Positions 43,097 through 52,278 are shown, counted from the stretch's first letter. The stretch is 64,000 nt of DNA from Guptibacillus hwajinpoensis (GCF_020171785.1 NZ_JAIVAE010000015.1:36151-100150), one strand, 5' to 3'. Translations and numbers: made by a program. The notes: generated by a model not told the origin, from the sequence alone.

Positions 43097-43609
43097 ATGA
43101 CAAAACCGATTGTGAATTTGATTGAATATAATACTGATTGGGAAAGTCAATTTGATTATGAGAAAAAGCGAATTATCGCTGCTATTGGTGATAAAATAGC
43201 TGGAATTGAACATATTGGAAGCACTTCAATAAAAGGATTAAAAGCCAAGCCTATTATTGACATTCTGGTCGGAATAAAGGATTTAAATAGTACATCAGCT
43301 TTTGTGCAACCATTAAGCGAAGTAGAATTTGAATATGTTCCAAAACCAGAGTTAACTGATAGAAGATTTTTCAGAAAGGGACTATGGGGAAAGGGGACTG
43401 CTCATTTACATATTTGTAAAATACATAGTACAGAATGGGTAGAAAAAATAATGTTTCGTGATTATCTTAGAAAGCACTCTGCAGTAGCTGAGGAATATGC
43501 TTTGCTAAAAAGTGAACTCGCTACAAAATACAAGTATGACAGATCTGCATACACCCAACAAAAAGACCCATTCATTAAAGACATTCTTAGAAAAGCCAGA
43601 AGAGAATGA
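43097..43609 (+). CDS. GrpB-like (UPF0157) protein
   Basis: 170 residues. IEHIGSTSIKGLKAKPIIDILVG near residues 38-60 is the GrpB/UPF0157 signature, a nucleotidyltransferase-like GS...D.D motif; RDYLRKHSAVAEEYALLKSE follows near residue 120. The family is a predicted nucleotidyltransferase; its substrate is unknown. Ribosome site weak. A TCGGAGC element lies 23 bases after the stop. It follows the DinB-like gene by 61 bases. Confidence 0.88.
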   Translation: MTKPIVNLIEYNTDWESQFDYEKKRIIAAIGDKIAGIEHIGSTSIKGLKAKPIIDILVGIKDLNSTSAFVQPLSEVEFEYVPKPELTDRRFFRKGLWGKGTAHLHICKIHSTEWVEKIMFRDYLRKHSAVAEEYALLKSELATKYKYDRSAYTQQKDPFIKDILRKARRE

Positions 43610-43630
43610 TAAAAATACTTTAATACCATC

Positions 43631-43645
43631 ATTTCGGAGCGATGG
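43631..43645 (+). repeat. Cassette-type element, partial
   Basis: ATTTCGGAGCGATGG, 22 bases downstream of the GrpB-like stop. No matching right arm. Confidence 0.45.
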
Positions 43646-43700
43646 TTCAATATTATGATACATAGTTAAAGGTATTTATATAAAAGAAGGAGATCTTCTA

Positions 43701-44005
43701 ATGAATAAATGAATTAAAGAGAGTATGATCTCTGCACTCGTATTTGCAGGCATTGCTGTTCTTTCATAGACGGAGCAATAAAATGGCCAATCGTAACAGG
43801 ACTAATGATGGGCGGTTTATTTCCAGGTATTTCATTATTCCTAAGATGAGTAAGCAAGGGGGTGGAGAAAAACAGTGAATATACCGTTTTTCGAGTCTCT
43901 ATCATCTTTTATTCGATTCTAGGAAATTTGATCGGTGTACAAGGAGCGCTTTCTCATGTGCTTGGTTTTTTATTTGGTATAGGAATGAGTGTGCTTCTAC
44001 TATAA
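43701..44005 (+). pseudogene. Decayed small membrane protein gene
   Basis: An ATG after AAGGAGAT meets a stop after three codons. In shifting frames the region still reads KESMISALVFAGIAVLS, DGAIKWPIVTGLMMGGLFPG ISLFLR and YTVFRVSIIFYSILGNLIGV, then GALSHVLGFLFGIGMSVLLL. That is a four-helix membrane protein broken by at least two stops and two frameshifts. The number of lesions excludes a simple sequencing error. Family not recognised. Confidence 0.7.
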
Positions 44006-44085
44006 TTGGATATTTCTCTCAATAAATTGAAACGTACCTCAACCTATAAACGTAAATATACATAAGACTCTAAAGGAGGCATTGG

Positions 44086-44274
44086 ATGGTATTTAAAAAC
44101 GTTTTTCATAAAGAGCTAACGTGTTCAAACTGTCATCGCGTATTAAAATCAGGAGATGACATCTATGTCCATCTTACACTTCCAAATGAAAAGAAAATGC
44201 CAGTTGGTGTTTTAGATCAAGTATTAAGGAAACACTCAGAAGTCGTTTATTGCAAAACGTGTTATAAACAATAG
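44086..44274 (+). CDS. Small zinc-ribbon protein
   Basis: 62 residues. CSNCHRVLKSGDDIYVHLTL near the N-terminus and VVYCKTCYKQ at the end provide two CxxC pairs for one zinc. The broken gene at 8029 is its paralogue (CSNCGGEIKGNDVVYIKMRY ... ICEECFNQK). ATG follows AAAGGAGG. Function unknown; the pattern suggests protein or nucleic acid binding. Confidence 0.75.
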   Translation: MVFKNVFHKELTCSNCHRVLKSGDDIYVHLTLPNEKKMPVGVLDQVLRKHSEVVYCKTCYKQ

Positions 44275-44358
44275 CCTTCTTTTGGTATCGACTCGGTATA
44301 TAAGATCGAATCAATGACAGGTTGAAATGGCATCGTGGCTATTTTCTATATAGAGATT

Positions 44359-44400
44359 AGAACGACCAGTGACAACAGTCTCTGATCGTTCTTTATCGTT
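44359..44400. terminator. Hairpin between convergent genes
   Basis: AGAACGA (44359-44365) pairs with TCGTTCT (44386-44392) and inner CAG/CTG. It lies between the zinc-ribbon gene (+) and the MurF-like gene (-). Confidence 0.65.
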
Positions 44401-44430
44401 TTAGCTATTGATTTTAAACGGGAGACAAAC

Positions 44431-45822
44431 TCAGTCTTTCGTTGATCTCGCAACGAGCGCCTGCAGGGTATTGCTAAATGATCGGCGCATCGATGTTTTT
44501 AGTAGAATCGACGTTTGAGGAGAAGCGAGCTGATCGAGAAGAGAAAGTAACGCGGCCTGAGTCGTTACGTTATGAATCGCTTTCGGATTCATGCCTTGCT
44601 TAGCGGCTTCAAGACAAATCGGATAAGCATTTTTGCCAACGGCGATGAGAACATCGACGTTTTTCTTTGCCGCAAGAGCGCCCACTTTGCGGTGTTCCTG
44701 TTCCGCGTAATCCCCAAGCTCTTCAATTTCCCCTAAGACGGCAACTGTTTTTCTTCCTTCCGCTGTTTCAACAAGAACTTCTAACGCGGCTTGAATCGAA
44801 GTGGGGTTTGTATTCCACGTATCGTCGATGAGCAGACTTCCTTTTTTTCCTTCATAGAACTGCAAGTGACTTTTAATGTGACGGAACGTATGAAGGCGCC
44901 GAATCGCATCCTGGATCTTTACGCCGACAAGCGTGCATGCACCAATCGCAGCAAGCGCATTGGAGACGTTGTGCGTGCCGTATCCAGGTACAAAACAAGC
45001 GAACTCACCTTCATGGCAGGAAAGGATGAAATCCATGCCGTTTTTCTTAAGATTAAATTGGATTGAATGGGCTCGGAAATGCGCTCTTGGATCCTGGCCA
45101 TAGTATAGAACTTTTCCAGTGAACTCTCTTAAATCAAGGCTCTGAATCGTTTCATCATCTCGGTTTAAAAGGATCGTGCCGTTCTTGCCAACGGCTTTTA
45201 ACATCTTTGCCTTTTCAGCGGTATAGGCATTCTGGCTCCGAAATCCCTCTATATGATCCGTCCCTATTGCTGTGATAATCCCAATTTGTGGCTGAAAATA
45301 ATGCGCAGAATAAAGCAGCTGATTTGGTCCAGATACGCCCATTTCAAAAACGGCATAATCGGTTTTTTCGTCGATTTCAAGCAAGTAATCAAGGTTTCTT
45401 GCGAGTCCGTTATGACTTAATTTTGTTCGAACAACGTGATTGTTTTCGGAGAGAATCCATGAGATCATTTCTTTCGTTGTCGTTTTTCCACACGTACCTG
45501 TCACGCCGATTACAGGAAGCTGGAATAAGCTACGGTAGAACGAAACAAATCGGTAATATGCTTTTCTCACATTCTCTACATAGATAATCGTCACATCATC
45601 TCGTACATGCTTCAGGGCTTTTGGATTAGAGGTGACGACGGTTAGATTGCGGACTGCCGGTAATGGAAGGGAGGCCTTTCGTTTCAATATAAATACAAGC
45701 GATGAATCTGTGATCAGATGTTCCCCATACTTTGCCGCGTTGTGAATGGTTTTGGTAATGCTCCCTGAAAGAACCTTTCCTTCTAGCACAGGAATCAATT
45801 GACGTAATGGAAGGTTTTTCAT
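44431..45822 (-). CDS. MurF-like Mur ligase
   Basis: 463 residues with N-terminal SGSITKTIHNAAKYGEHLITD, P-loop GVTGTCGKTTTKEM near 108, VFEMGVSGPNQL and the central HNVSNALAAIGA; the last domain has DDTWNTNPTSIQAALEVL, the usual MurF-like arrangement (D-x-YNANP in true MurF; here DTWNTNP). MurF adds D-Ala-D-Ala to UDP-MurNAc-tripeptide. Its position beside yheD rather than ddl/dcw genes suggests a paralogue with another partner. It is divergent from yheD, 164 bases apart. Confidence 0.83.
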   Translation of the reverse strand: MKNLPLRQLIPVLEGKVLSGSITKTIHNAAKYGEHLITDSSLVFILKRKASLPLPAVRNLTVVTSNPKALKHVRDDVTIIYVENVRKAYYRFVSFYRSLFQLPVIGVTGTCGKTTTKEMISWILSENNHVVRTKLSHNGLARNLDYLLEIDEKTDYAVFEMGVSGPNQLLYSAHYFQPQIGIITAIGTDHIEGFRSQNAYTAEKAKMLKAVGKNGTILLNRDDETIQSLDLREFTGKVLYYGQDPRAHFRAHSIQFNLKKNGMDFILSCHEGEFACFVPGYGTHNVSNALAAIGACTLVGVKIQDAIRRLHTFRHIKSHLQFYEGKKGSLLIDDTWNTNPTSIQAALEVLVETAEGRKTVAVLGEIEELGDYAEQEHRKVGALAAKKNVDVLIAVGKNAYPICLEAAKQGMNPKAIHNVTTQAALLSLLDQLASPQTSILLKTSMRRSFSNTLQALVARSTKD

Positions 45823-45986
45823 CGTAAACCTACTCTCGTATTAGACTTCTATGTATGTTATTCGCATTCATAGAAATCTGTACGGGCTAATCCATCATCT
45901 TAAGCGGAAGCACATCCCTCTTTTCTTCCAAAAGCATATACTACCCTAGAGCTTGCCAGCTGTGAAAATGGAGCGGGGGTAGTAGG

Positions 45987-47324
45987 ATGTATGTGATCAA
46001 ACCATACGAGAAAAAAGGCCAAATGATGATCGTTTCAAAATCATCCATTCCTGGTCTAGTTGGATATTTAAATAAGCAAGTGCGGCTACAGTTCGGAATT
46101 AGATCGGTAGAAGTCACGATTCACTTTTCTGATGCGATTAATAAAGAAAATGTGTATCTTTCAACAGATGTGCTGAAACAGCTTAGACTTCCATTAACGT
46201 GCGGCTATGATTTGGTTGTACAAGGAGGCAAGGTGACGATCGGTCCTTTTATCGGGATTCTTTGTGAATTAACGAATCGGAAACTAACGGAAATGTTACC
46301 AACGTACAGTAGTTTTGTGAAAGGTTACCGATACATTGGGGGCGCGATCGCTGTATTTTCGATCGAAGGAATTCAGAAAGAAAAGCAAACCATTTCTGGT
46401 TATCTCTACGATCCAGAGAAAAACAGCTGGGAAGTAAAGTCCTTGCCCTTTCCAGCCGTCGTGATGTCGATAGCTGAGCCGAGTTTAACCGCCTCATGGG
46501 AAGTCTTTCATGAGCATATGAAGAATTTTGACTCGCTGCTAGGAGGTCGCGTTTTCAACTATCCGCATTTCTCGAAATGGGAAATGCATCAAATGTTACG
46601 ATCAGAATTAAAGGAACATCTGCCTGAAACGACGCTTTACACAAATGTTGAGGATATCCATGACATGCTGTACAGGCATGGAAACATCTATATTAAGCCG
46701 TTACACGGTCGATTAGGGAAACGCATCTTTAATGTTGTTAAAAATGGTGAACAAATAAAGGTGAAATATGATGAGAAACGGAAGAGACATGAGGAAGTAT
46801 TTTCGTCTAATGCCGAGAGCCATCTCTTTTTTCAAAAGCATCTTATTTCAGGCGCTTTTCTTATTCAACAAACGATTCCACTTAAACTGCATAAAGGAAG
46901 CGTAATTGATTTCCGGGTGATGGTTGCAAAGAATGAGAAGGGGTTGTGGGAGAACTTAGGAATCTACTCAAGGTACGGAGCTAGAGGGCAAATTGTTAGC
47001 AACATAACGGCGGGGGGACATACTGAAATTGCAAGAGAAACGTTGAAAACTGTATGGAAACTTGAAGATAAAGAGATTCAGAGAGTCGAACAGGAAATGG
47101 AGCATATTGTGTTACGTTCGATTAAAGTATTAGAAAAGCACGGCTATCATTTAGGTAACATTGGGATTGATGTAGGATTAGATGACAATTGTCAGATGTC
47201 GCTGATTGAAATCAATCATCAAAATCCCGATCCGTACATTGCGCTAATGGCCAAGGATCGCCTGGCATTCTACAAGTGTCGATTTCAATTGATGAGGTAT
47301 GGACGGTATTTGGGTGGGTTTTAG
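45987..47324 (+). CDS. yheD: YheD-type endospore coat-associated ATP-grasp protein
   Basis: 445 residues, near the YheD length. An N-terminal domain of about 185 residues precedes the ATP-grasp domain, which begins FNYPHFSKWEMHQMLRSELK and includes NIYIKPLHGRLGKRIFNV (ATP-binding Lys), FLIQQTIPL, DFRVMVAKNEKG and the metal-binding LIEINHQNPDPY. It should ligate a carboxylate and amine with ATP; the substrate is unknown. It differs from the neighbouring YheC-like protein by the extra N-terminal domain. ATG 45987 follows GAGCGGGGGTAGTAGG. Confidence 0.88.
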   Translation: MYVIKPYEKKGQMMIVSKSSIPGLVGYLNKQVRLQFGIRSVEVTIHFSDAINKENVYLSTDVLKQLRLPLTCGYDLVVQGGKVTIGPFIGILCELTNRKLTEMLPTYSSFVKGYRYIGGAIAVFSIEGIQKEKQTISGYLYDPEKNSWEVKSLPFPAVVMSIAEPSLTASWEVFHEHMKNFDSLLGGRVFNYPHFSKWEMHQMLRSELKEHLPETTLYTNVEDIHDMLYRHGNIYIKPLHGRLGKRIFNVVKNGEQIKVKYDEKRKRHEEVFSSNAESHLFFQKHLISGAFLIQQTIPLKLHKGSVIDFRVMVAKNEKGLWENLGIYSRYGARGQIVSNITAGGHTEIARETLKTVWKLEDKEIQRVEQEMEHIVLRSIKVLEKHGYHLGNIGIDVGLDDNCQMSLIEINHQNPDPYIALMAKDRLAFYKCRFQLMRYGRYLGGF

Positions 47325-47359
47325 CTGGGGAGACTTCTGGTGAAGGAGAGAACGAATGG

Positions 47360-47418
47360 AGCTATCCTTTTCGCATACGGGCTTTGCAAAGAGAGAAGCA
47401 AGTAAGAAAAGGATAGCT
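47360..47418. terminator. Long inverted repeat after yheD
   Basis: AGCTATCCTTTTC (47360-47372) and GAAAAGGATAGCT (47406-47418) form a perfect 13-bp stem with a 33-base loop, between yheD and a convergent small gene. Confidence 0.7.
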
Positions 47419-47455
47419 ATCTTATTGGAATTGTTTTTTTCATAGATATCCTCAT

Positions 47456-47695
47456 TCATTGGTGGATTTCTGCAAATTCTACGAATGGATCGACGCGAAA
47501 GAACAGCTGTTCCAACTCTTTAAACGAACACATCACTTGATCAGATGTTTCATCAAAGAAGACAATCGCATAATCATCGTCATTTTCTGACCAAACACGT
47601 TGACCATAAGGGAGCGAATGATCATTCTCAAGCGTAACGTCTTTAATATCAAATGTGGCATGAATCCATTCTTGAACTCGTTCACGAGCTTCCAT
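47456..47695 (-). CDS. Small acidic protein of unknown function
   Basis: 79 residues, MEARERVQEWIHATFDIKDV, ending in FFRVDPFVEFAEIHQ. Acidic, one Cys, no membrane segment. ATG at 47695 follows AAAGGAGGC. Not recognised; separately transcribed. Confidence 0.6.
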   Translation of the reverse strand: MEARERVQEWIHATFDIKDVTLENDHSLPYGQRVWSENDDDYAIVFFDETSDQVMCSFKELEQLFFRVDPFVEFAEIHQ

Positions 47696-47838
47696 GTTTT
47701 AGCCTCCTTTAAAAAGTATTTCTCCTACTGTTACCCGAATTATATGGGGGTTAAGCAAATATTTTTTTGTTTTAGCTAAAGTATGCGTATGAAAAGTATG
47801 GGGAATGGGAGTTAAAGACGGTGAATTGAAGAAGAAAA

Positions 47839-47866
47839 AGAGAGCTCTCGTCATGAGGGCTCTCTA
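47839..47866. terminator. Hairpin upstream of array 2
   Basis: AGAGAGC and GCTCTCT form the outer stem, CTC/GAG extend it. It may belong to a lost gene; it lies in a 420-bp gap that otherwise holds only the 20-bp array. Confidence 0.5.
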
Positions 47867-47892
47867 CTTGTGTGCAGCGTGCTTTTTGCGAG

Positions 47893-48003
47893 AAGGATTC
47901 TCTTTAGCTAATAAAAAGCGAATTTGGCCAATATATGTGAAATATAGCCAAAAAAATTAAAAATTAGCCAATATATCAGGATTTTGGCCAATAAACAGGG
48001 GGT
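47893..48003 (+). repeat. 20-bp-period array, locus 2 (5 units)
   Basis: After a leader GGATTCTCTTTAGCTAATAAAA the cores TTAGCTA, TTGGCCA, ATAGCCA, TTAGCCA and TTGGCCA end at 47910, 47930, 47950, 47970 and 47990, an exact 20-bp period. Each core is followed by ATA(A/T). It ends in AATAAACAGGGGG, also seen at locus 5. The array is upstream of aspA. Confidence 0.85.
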
Positions 48004-48115
48004 TCACCTTATCGATCGTTTATACTATTATTTATCATGGACGAATCAGTGGAACTTAGGAGATTAATCATGACAGTTCGATCGATTAGAAGAAGAATAA
48101 GAAGGAGAAGTTATC

Positions 48116-49546
48116 ATGCCGACAACAATGAGTCACACAAGAATTGAATCTGACTTTTTAGGAGAAAAAGAAGTACCAATAGATGCTTATTATGGTATTC
48201 AAACCCTGCGCGCCGTGGAGAATTTTCCGATTACAGGCTACCGCATTCATGAAGAATTGATTAAAGGATTCGCGATGGTGAAGAAAGCGGCGGCGCTTGC
48301 TAACATGGAAGTGAAACATCTGTATTCCGGCATTGGGAATGCGATTGTGGAAGCAGCGGACGAATTGCTAGAAGGAAAGATGCATGACCACATCATCGTC
48401 GATCCCATCCAGGGAGGCGCCGGCACTTCCATCAACATGAACGTAAACGAAGTAATCGCCAACCGTGCGATTGAATTGTTAGGTGAAGAAAAAGGGAACT
48501 ACATCGTTTGTAGCCCGAATACGCATGTGAACATGTCACAGTCGACAAACGACTCTTTTCCAACGGCCATTCACCTCTCCGTTTTAAATATGATGGAGCA
48601 ACTCCTTAGCACGATGGAAGACATGCATGCGGCTTTCGAACAGAAAGCTGAAGAGTTTAATCACATTATTAAAATGGGGCGTACTCATCTTCAGGATGCG
48701 GTACCGATTCGACTTGGGCAGGAGTTTCAAGCATACAGCCGCGTCATCGCAAGAGATATAAAGCGAATCAAACAATCTCGTCAGCATTTGTATGAGCTGA
48801 ACATGGGCGCAACGGCGGTTGGCACAGGACTAAATGCTGATCCGCGCTATATTGAATTCGTCATCAAAGAACTTGCTGATATTAGCGGTTTACCGCTTGT
48901 TGGGGCGGAAGACATGGTTGACGCGACGCAAAATACTGACGCATATACGGAAGTTTCCGGTGCGTTAAAAGTGTGCATGATGAACATGTCAAAAATCGCG
49001 AATGACCTGCGCTTAATGGCGTCAGGACCACGAGCAGGATTGGGCGAAATCAGCTTGCCTGCAAGGCAACCCGGCTCTTCGATCATGCCAGGTAAAGTGA
49101 ATCCAGTACTACCTGAAGTGATTAACCAGGTTGCTTTCCAGGTGATCGGAAACGACAACACCATCTGCCTCGCTTCAGAAGCAGGACAGCTCGAGTTAAA
49201 CGTCATGGAGCCAGTGCTTATTTTCAATCTGCTTCAATCGCTTAGCATTATGAAAAACACGTTCCGTACGTTTACAGACAACTGCTTAAAAGGCATTGAA
49301 GCGAATGAAGATCGTCTCAATGAGTACGTGGAAAAAAGCGTTGGTGTGCTTACTGCCGTAAACCCGCACATCGGGTATGAAGTAGCGGCGCGAATCGCGC
49401 GAGAAGCGATCCTAAGTGGCGCCTCGATCCGCGAACTTTGCATCAAGTATGATGTGCTGACAGAAGAAGAACTGAACTTAATTCTAGATCCTTATGAAAT
49501 GACGCATCCAGGAATTGCTGGCGTGTCATTGTTTGAGCGGGAGTAG
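48116..49546 (+). CDS. aspA: Aspartate ammonia-lyase
   Basis: 476 residues, the size of B. subtilis AnsB. The fumarase/aspartase signature GSSIMPGKVNPVLPE is at about 320-334, and NTHVNMSQSTND and MGRTHLQDAVP are the conserved substrate-binding regions. It converts L-aspartate to fumarate and ammonia in the cytoplasm. AGAAGGAGAAG precedes the ATG. It is followed by a strong terminator, and no asparaginase gene is next to it, so it is not in an ansAB operon. Confidence 0.95.
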   Translation: MPTTMSHTRIESDFLGEKEVPIDAYYGIQTLRAVENFPITGYRIHEELIKGFAMVKKAAALANMEVKHLYSGIGNAIVEAADELLEGKMHDHIIVDPIQGGAGTSINMNVNEVIANRAIELLGEEKGNYIVCSPNTHVNMSQSTNDSFPTAIHLSVLNMMEQLLSTMEDMHAAFEQKAEEFNHIIKMGRTHLQDAVPIRLGQEFQAYSRVIARDIKRIKQSRQHLYELNMGATAVGTGLNADPRYIEFVIKELADISGLPLVGAEDMVDATQNTDAYTEVSGALKVCMMNMSKIANDLRLMASGPRAGLGEISLPARQPGSSIMPGKVNPVLPEVINQVAFQVIGNDNTICLASEAGQLELNVMEPVLIFNLLQSLSIMKNTFRTFTDNCLKGIEANEDRLNEYVEKSVGVLTAVNPHIGYEVAARIAREAILSGASIRELCIKYDVLTEEELNLILDPYEMTHPGIAGVSLFERE

Positions 49547-49558
49547 TTGTACTAGGGA

Positions 49559-49598
49559 AGCCACCCTTCGTTGTTAAGCGGAAGGGTGGCTTTTTTTG
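49559..49598 (+). terminator. Terminator of aspA
   Basis: AGCCACCCTTC and GAAGGGTGGC form a perfect stem followed by seven T. Confidence 0.92.
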
Positions 49599-49650
49599 TG
49601 AGGTGGGTCGTTTGGAGCGAGGGGTAGTGCAGGGAACACCTGTGGGATTT

Positions 49651-49755
49651 AGACTCATTCTCGTTAGCTAATAAAAATTGATTTTGGCTAATATATTCTA
49701 GGTTTGGACAATAAAAATCCAGTTTGGCCAATATAACCGAAATGTAGCCAATAAA
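49651..49755 (+). repeat. 20-bp-period array, locus 3 (5 units)
   Basis: Leader GACTCATTCTCGTTAGCTAA then cores ending at 49670 (TTAGCTA), 49690 (TTGGCTA), 49710 (TTGGACA), 49730 (TTGGCCA) and 49750 (GTAGCCA), again exactly 20 bp apart and each followed by ATA. It lies between aspA and the sugar ABC operon. Confidence 0.85.
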
Positions 49756-49786
49756 GCGAGAAATCCTCCGTCTCACAACTGAGATT

Positions 49787-49802
49787 AAGGAAACCGGTTT
49801 AC
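49787..49802. promoter_or_regulatory. LacI-type operator 1
   Basis: AAGGAAACCGGTTTAC, with a central CCGG palindrome. Its match at 49914 and the downstream LacI-family gene suggest these are the operators of this operon. Confidence 0.75.
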
Positions 49803-49843
49803 AAAAACGTGGTTGAAAAATTAGAAAACTCCCGCATTTACCA

Positions 49844-49872
49844 TTGAAATCGGATACATTATGTGGTTTAAT
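49844..49872 (+). promoter_or_regulatory. Promoter of the beta-glucoside operon
   Basis: TTGAAA (49844-49849), 17 bases, TTTAAT (49867-49872). It lies between the two operators, so a repressor bound at both could loop over it. Confidence 0.6.
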
Positions 49873-49913
49873 CATAAATAACGAACCATTCCGGCTATTT
49901 TTTTTGCTGGTTT

Positions 49914-49930
49914 ACGAAACCGGTTTCCTT
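49914..49930. promoter_or_regulatory. LacI-type operator 2
   Basis: ACGAAACCGGTTTCCTT contains the perfect palindrome GAAACCGGTTTC (49916-49927), the same core as operator 1. Confidence 0.8.
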
Positions 49931-49980
49931 AACTTGTTTTGTTCATCTATGGGTCTATCATTTATTGGAGGGGATATAGG

Positions 49981-51255
49981 ATGAAAGGTAAAAAGAAATT
50001 TCTTTCCGTGCTGTTGCTAAGTACAGCTTTAGTATTAGCTGCTTGTAACGGGGGCGGAGAAGAGTCATCTGGAGATGGCAAAGTGAAATTGAACTTTTGG
50101 ACATTTGGGGCGACAAATTATGATTCTCTAGCGGAAGAATATATGAAAGAAAATCCAGATGTTGAGATTAATGTAAAAACGTCTGAGCTAGGCGATCACC
50201 ATAACAGTCTCTTTACATCGATTTCTGCAGGAACGGGCGCACCAGATCTTGCGATGATCGAAGTGGATCAGCTGGATCGTTACCGCGAGGCGCAGGAGCG
50301 ATTTGTGAACCTGTATGATCTTGGGGCAGACGAAGTGAAAGGCGATTATCTTGATTGGAAATGGAACATGGCAGAGAGTACAGATGGCGACTTCTTGTTC
50401 GGACTTCCAACAGATATCGGTCCAAAAGCGATGTACTTTAACGTGAATGTTTTTGAAGAAGCGGGCTTACCGACAGAACCTGAGAAAGTACAAGAAATGA
50501 TTTCCTCACCTGATCAATTTGCAGACGCTGCGAAAACGGTACTTGATGAAACAGGCAAACCAATGGTTGATAGCATGGAAATGGCTTATCGTGCCAACAT
50601 GGATGCTTTAGAGAAAAGTTACTTTAATGAGAAAGATGAACTGATCATTGGCAAGGAAGGCAATGAAGTTAAAGACGCTTATGACTATGCTGTTTCTCTT
50701 TATGAAAAGGGTTACGTAGGAAATTATGAAATGTGGACGCCTGAATGGGCAACGGCTCTTAACAAAGGTGACTTTGCGGTTGAGATGGCGCCAGCATGGT
50801 TGAAAGGCTACATGACCGAAAATGCTCCAGAAGGAAAAGGCAACTGGCGCGTATCAACACTACCAAGTGAGTTTGCTGGTAACTGGGGCGGGTCATACGT
50901 CGCAATTCCAGCAGAAACTGAGCATAGTGAAGAAGCGTATGAGTTTGCAAAATGGCTCGTTTCTCCTGAAAACCAGTTGAAATCATTTGAGGAGAGCGGA
51001 CTTTTCCCTTCAGCTCCATCCGTGTATGAAATGGACGAATTTGTGAATAACGAAGATGAATACTTCGGTGGTCAAAATACAGCGGCTACTTTTGCTGAAG
51101 CAGCGAAAGAAATTCCAGCTGTCTACAAAGGACCAAAATACGTAACAGTTAATGATGAAGTACTGACTGCTCTAAGAAACGTACAAGAAGGCGCTGATCC
51201 TGAGAAAGAATGGAAAGATGCGGTTAAGCGTATCGAGGGGTTAGTGAAACGATAA
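49981..51255 (+). CDS. Sugar ABC transporter substrate-binding lipoprotein
   Basis: 424 residues from ATG 49981 (TGGAGGGG upstream). The lipoprotein signal ends TALVLAAC (about 12-19), then a Gly/Glu linker. The mature protein begins VKLNFWTFGATNYDSLAEEY, typical of family 1 sugar-binding proteins, and has the conserved APAWLKGYMTE-like region. It captures a sugar outside the cell and hands it to the two permeases. Context (GH1 beta-glucosidase, LacI regulator) points to a beta-glucoside such as cellobiose. No ATPase is in the operon, so a shared MsmK/MsmX-type ATPase elsewhere is likely. Confidence 0.9.
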   Translation: MKGKKKFLSVLLLSTALVLAACNGGGEESSGDGKVKLNFWTFGATNYDSLAEEYMKENPDVEINVKTSELGDHHNSLFTSISAGTGAPDLAMIEVDQLDRYREAQERFVNLYDLGADEVKGDYLDWKWNMAESTDGDFLFGLPTDIGPKAMYFNVNVFEEAGLPTEPEKVQEMISSPDQFADAAKTVLDETGKPMVDSMEMAYRANMDALEKSYFNEKDELIIGKEGNEVKDAYDYAVSLYEKGYVGNYEMWTPEWATALNKGDFAVEMAPAWLKGYMTENAPEGKGNWRVSTLPSEFAGNWGGSYVAIPAETEHSEEAYEFAKWLVSPENQLKSFEESGLFPSAPSVYEMDEFVNNEDEYFGGQNTAATFAEAAKEIPAVYKGPKYVTVNDEVLTALRNVQEGADPEKEWKDAVKRIEGLVKR

Positions 51256-51324
51256 ACAGAAAGCTGCTTAAAGGCTGGCGGGGGAAAACTCTTCCGGCCT
51301 TTAACTTTGGAGGAGGTTAAGTCA

Positions 51325-52278
51325 TTGGAGGATGTGCAAAAGCAAGCAAAAGCTCGTAAAACCATCAAAGCTAGTAAACTGTCTGAAAAGAAGAAAGACA
51401 TGATTTCAGGCTATCTCTATGTTGCACCATTCTTTATTGTGTTTGGGATTATTGGGTTATATCCAGCTCTGTTTAGTATTGTCCTAGCTTTTCAGGAATG
51501 GAACGGGCTTGGTGAGATGGAGTTTGTAGGACTTAGTAATTTTGCAGTCGTTTTACAAGATCCGTTATTTTGGAAGTCTTTATATAATACGGTCATCATC
51601 GGGTTAATGGGAACGGCCCCGCAGTTAATTGTCGGGATTGTTCTAGCTTATTTCCTTAATCTGGCCGTCATCCGTTTCACAAACTTTTTCAGGGTAACGA
51701 TTTTCATGCCATACATCACGTCGATGGTTGCCGTTGCTCTTGTCTTTGGCGTTTTCTTTAGTAGTAATGAAACGGCACTTGCAAACTACGTGATTGGCTT
51801 GTTCGGCGTTGATCCGGTGAGCTGGAAAACGTCTGAATGGGGAGCGAAAATTGCGATTGCGCTCATGGTATTTTGGCGCTGGGTCGGCTATAACACCATC
51901 ATTTATCTAGCTGGTCTACAAAGTATTTCGAAGGATCTGTATGAAGCGGCTACGATTGATGGAGCGAACAAACTCGAACAGTTTATCTACATTACGATTC
52001 CACTATTGAAGCCATTCATCATTCTAACGGTGTTTATGTCGACTGTTGGTGCCCTTCAATTATTTGCAGAACCAACCGTGTTCTTAGGCTCGTCTGCATT
52101 CAGTCGCGATGAAGCGATGACAGTGGTGATGTACTTGTACCGTGATGCCTTTAACCTTGGCTCATTCGGAACCGCATCCGCTACGGCCGTCTTATTGCTC
52201 ATTATCATTATCGGTGCTGCAGCGATTAATACGTGGCTAACATCTGGCATTGGCAGCAAGAAGAAGAGAGGAGTGTAA
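51325..52278 (+). CDS. Sugar ABC transporter permease, MalF type
   Basis: 317 residues from TTG 51325 (GGAGGAGGTT upstream). A charged 30-residue N-terminus, then six helices. The coupling motif DLYEAATIDGANKLEQFIYI TIPLL near residue 215 is the EAA loop of MalF-type permeases. Pairs with the next gene. Confidence 0.92.
   Translation: MEDVQKQAKARKTIKASKLSEKKKDMISGYLYVAPFFIVFGIIGLYPALFSIVLAFQEWNGLGEMEFVGLSNFAVVLQDPLFWKSLYNTVIIGLMGTAPQLIVGIVLAYFLNLAVIRFTNFFRVTIFMPYITSMVAVALVFGVFFSSNETALANYVIGLFGVDPVSWKTSEWGAKIAIALMVFWRWVGYNTIIYLAGLQSISKDLYEAATIDGANKLEQFIYITIPLLKPFIILTVFMSTVGALQLFAEPTVFLGSSAFSRDEAMTVVMYLYRDAFNLGSFGTASATAVLLLIIIIGAAAINTWLTSGIGSKKKRGV

Noticed and set aside
49552..49875. Minus-strand ORF over aspA terminator and array 3
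   Set aside because: It translates the 20-bp repeats and a terminator stem, has no ribosome site and overlaps the operators.
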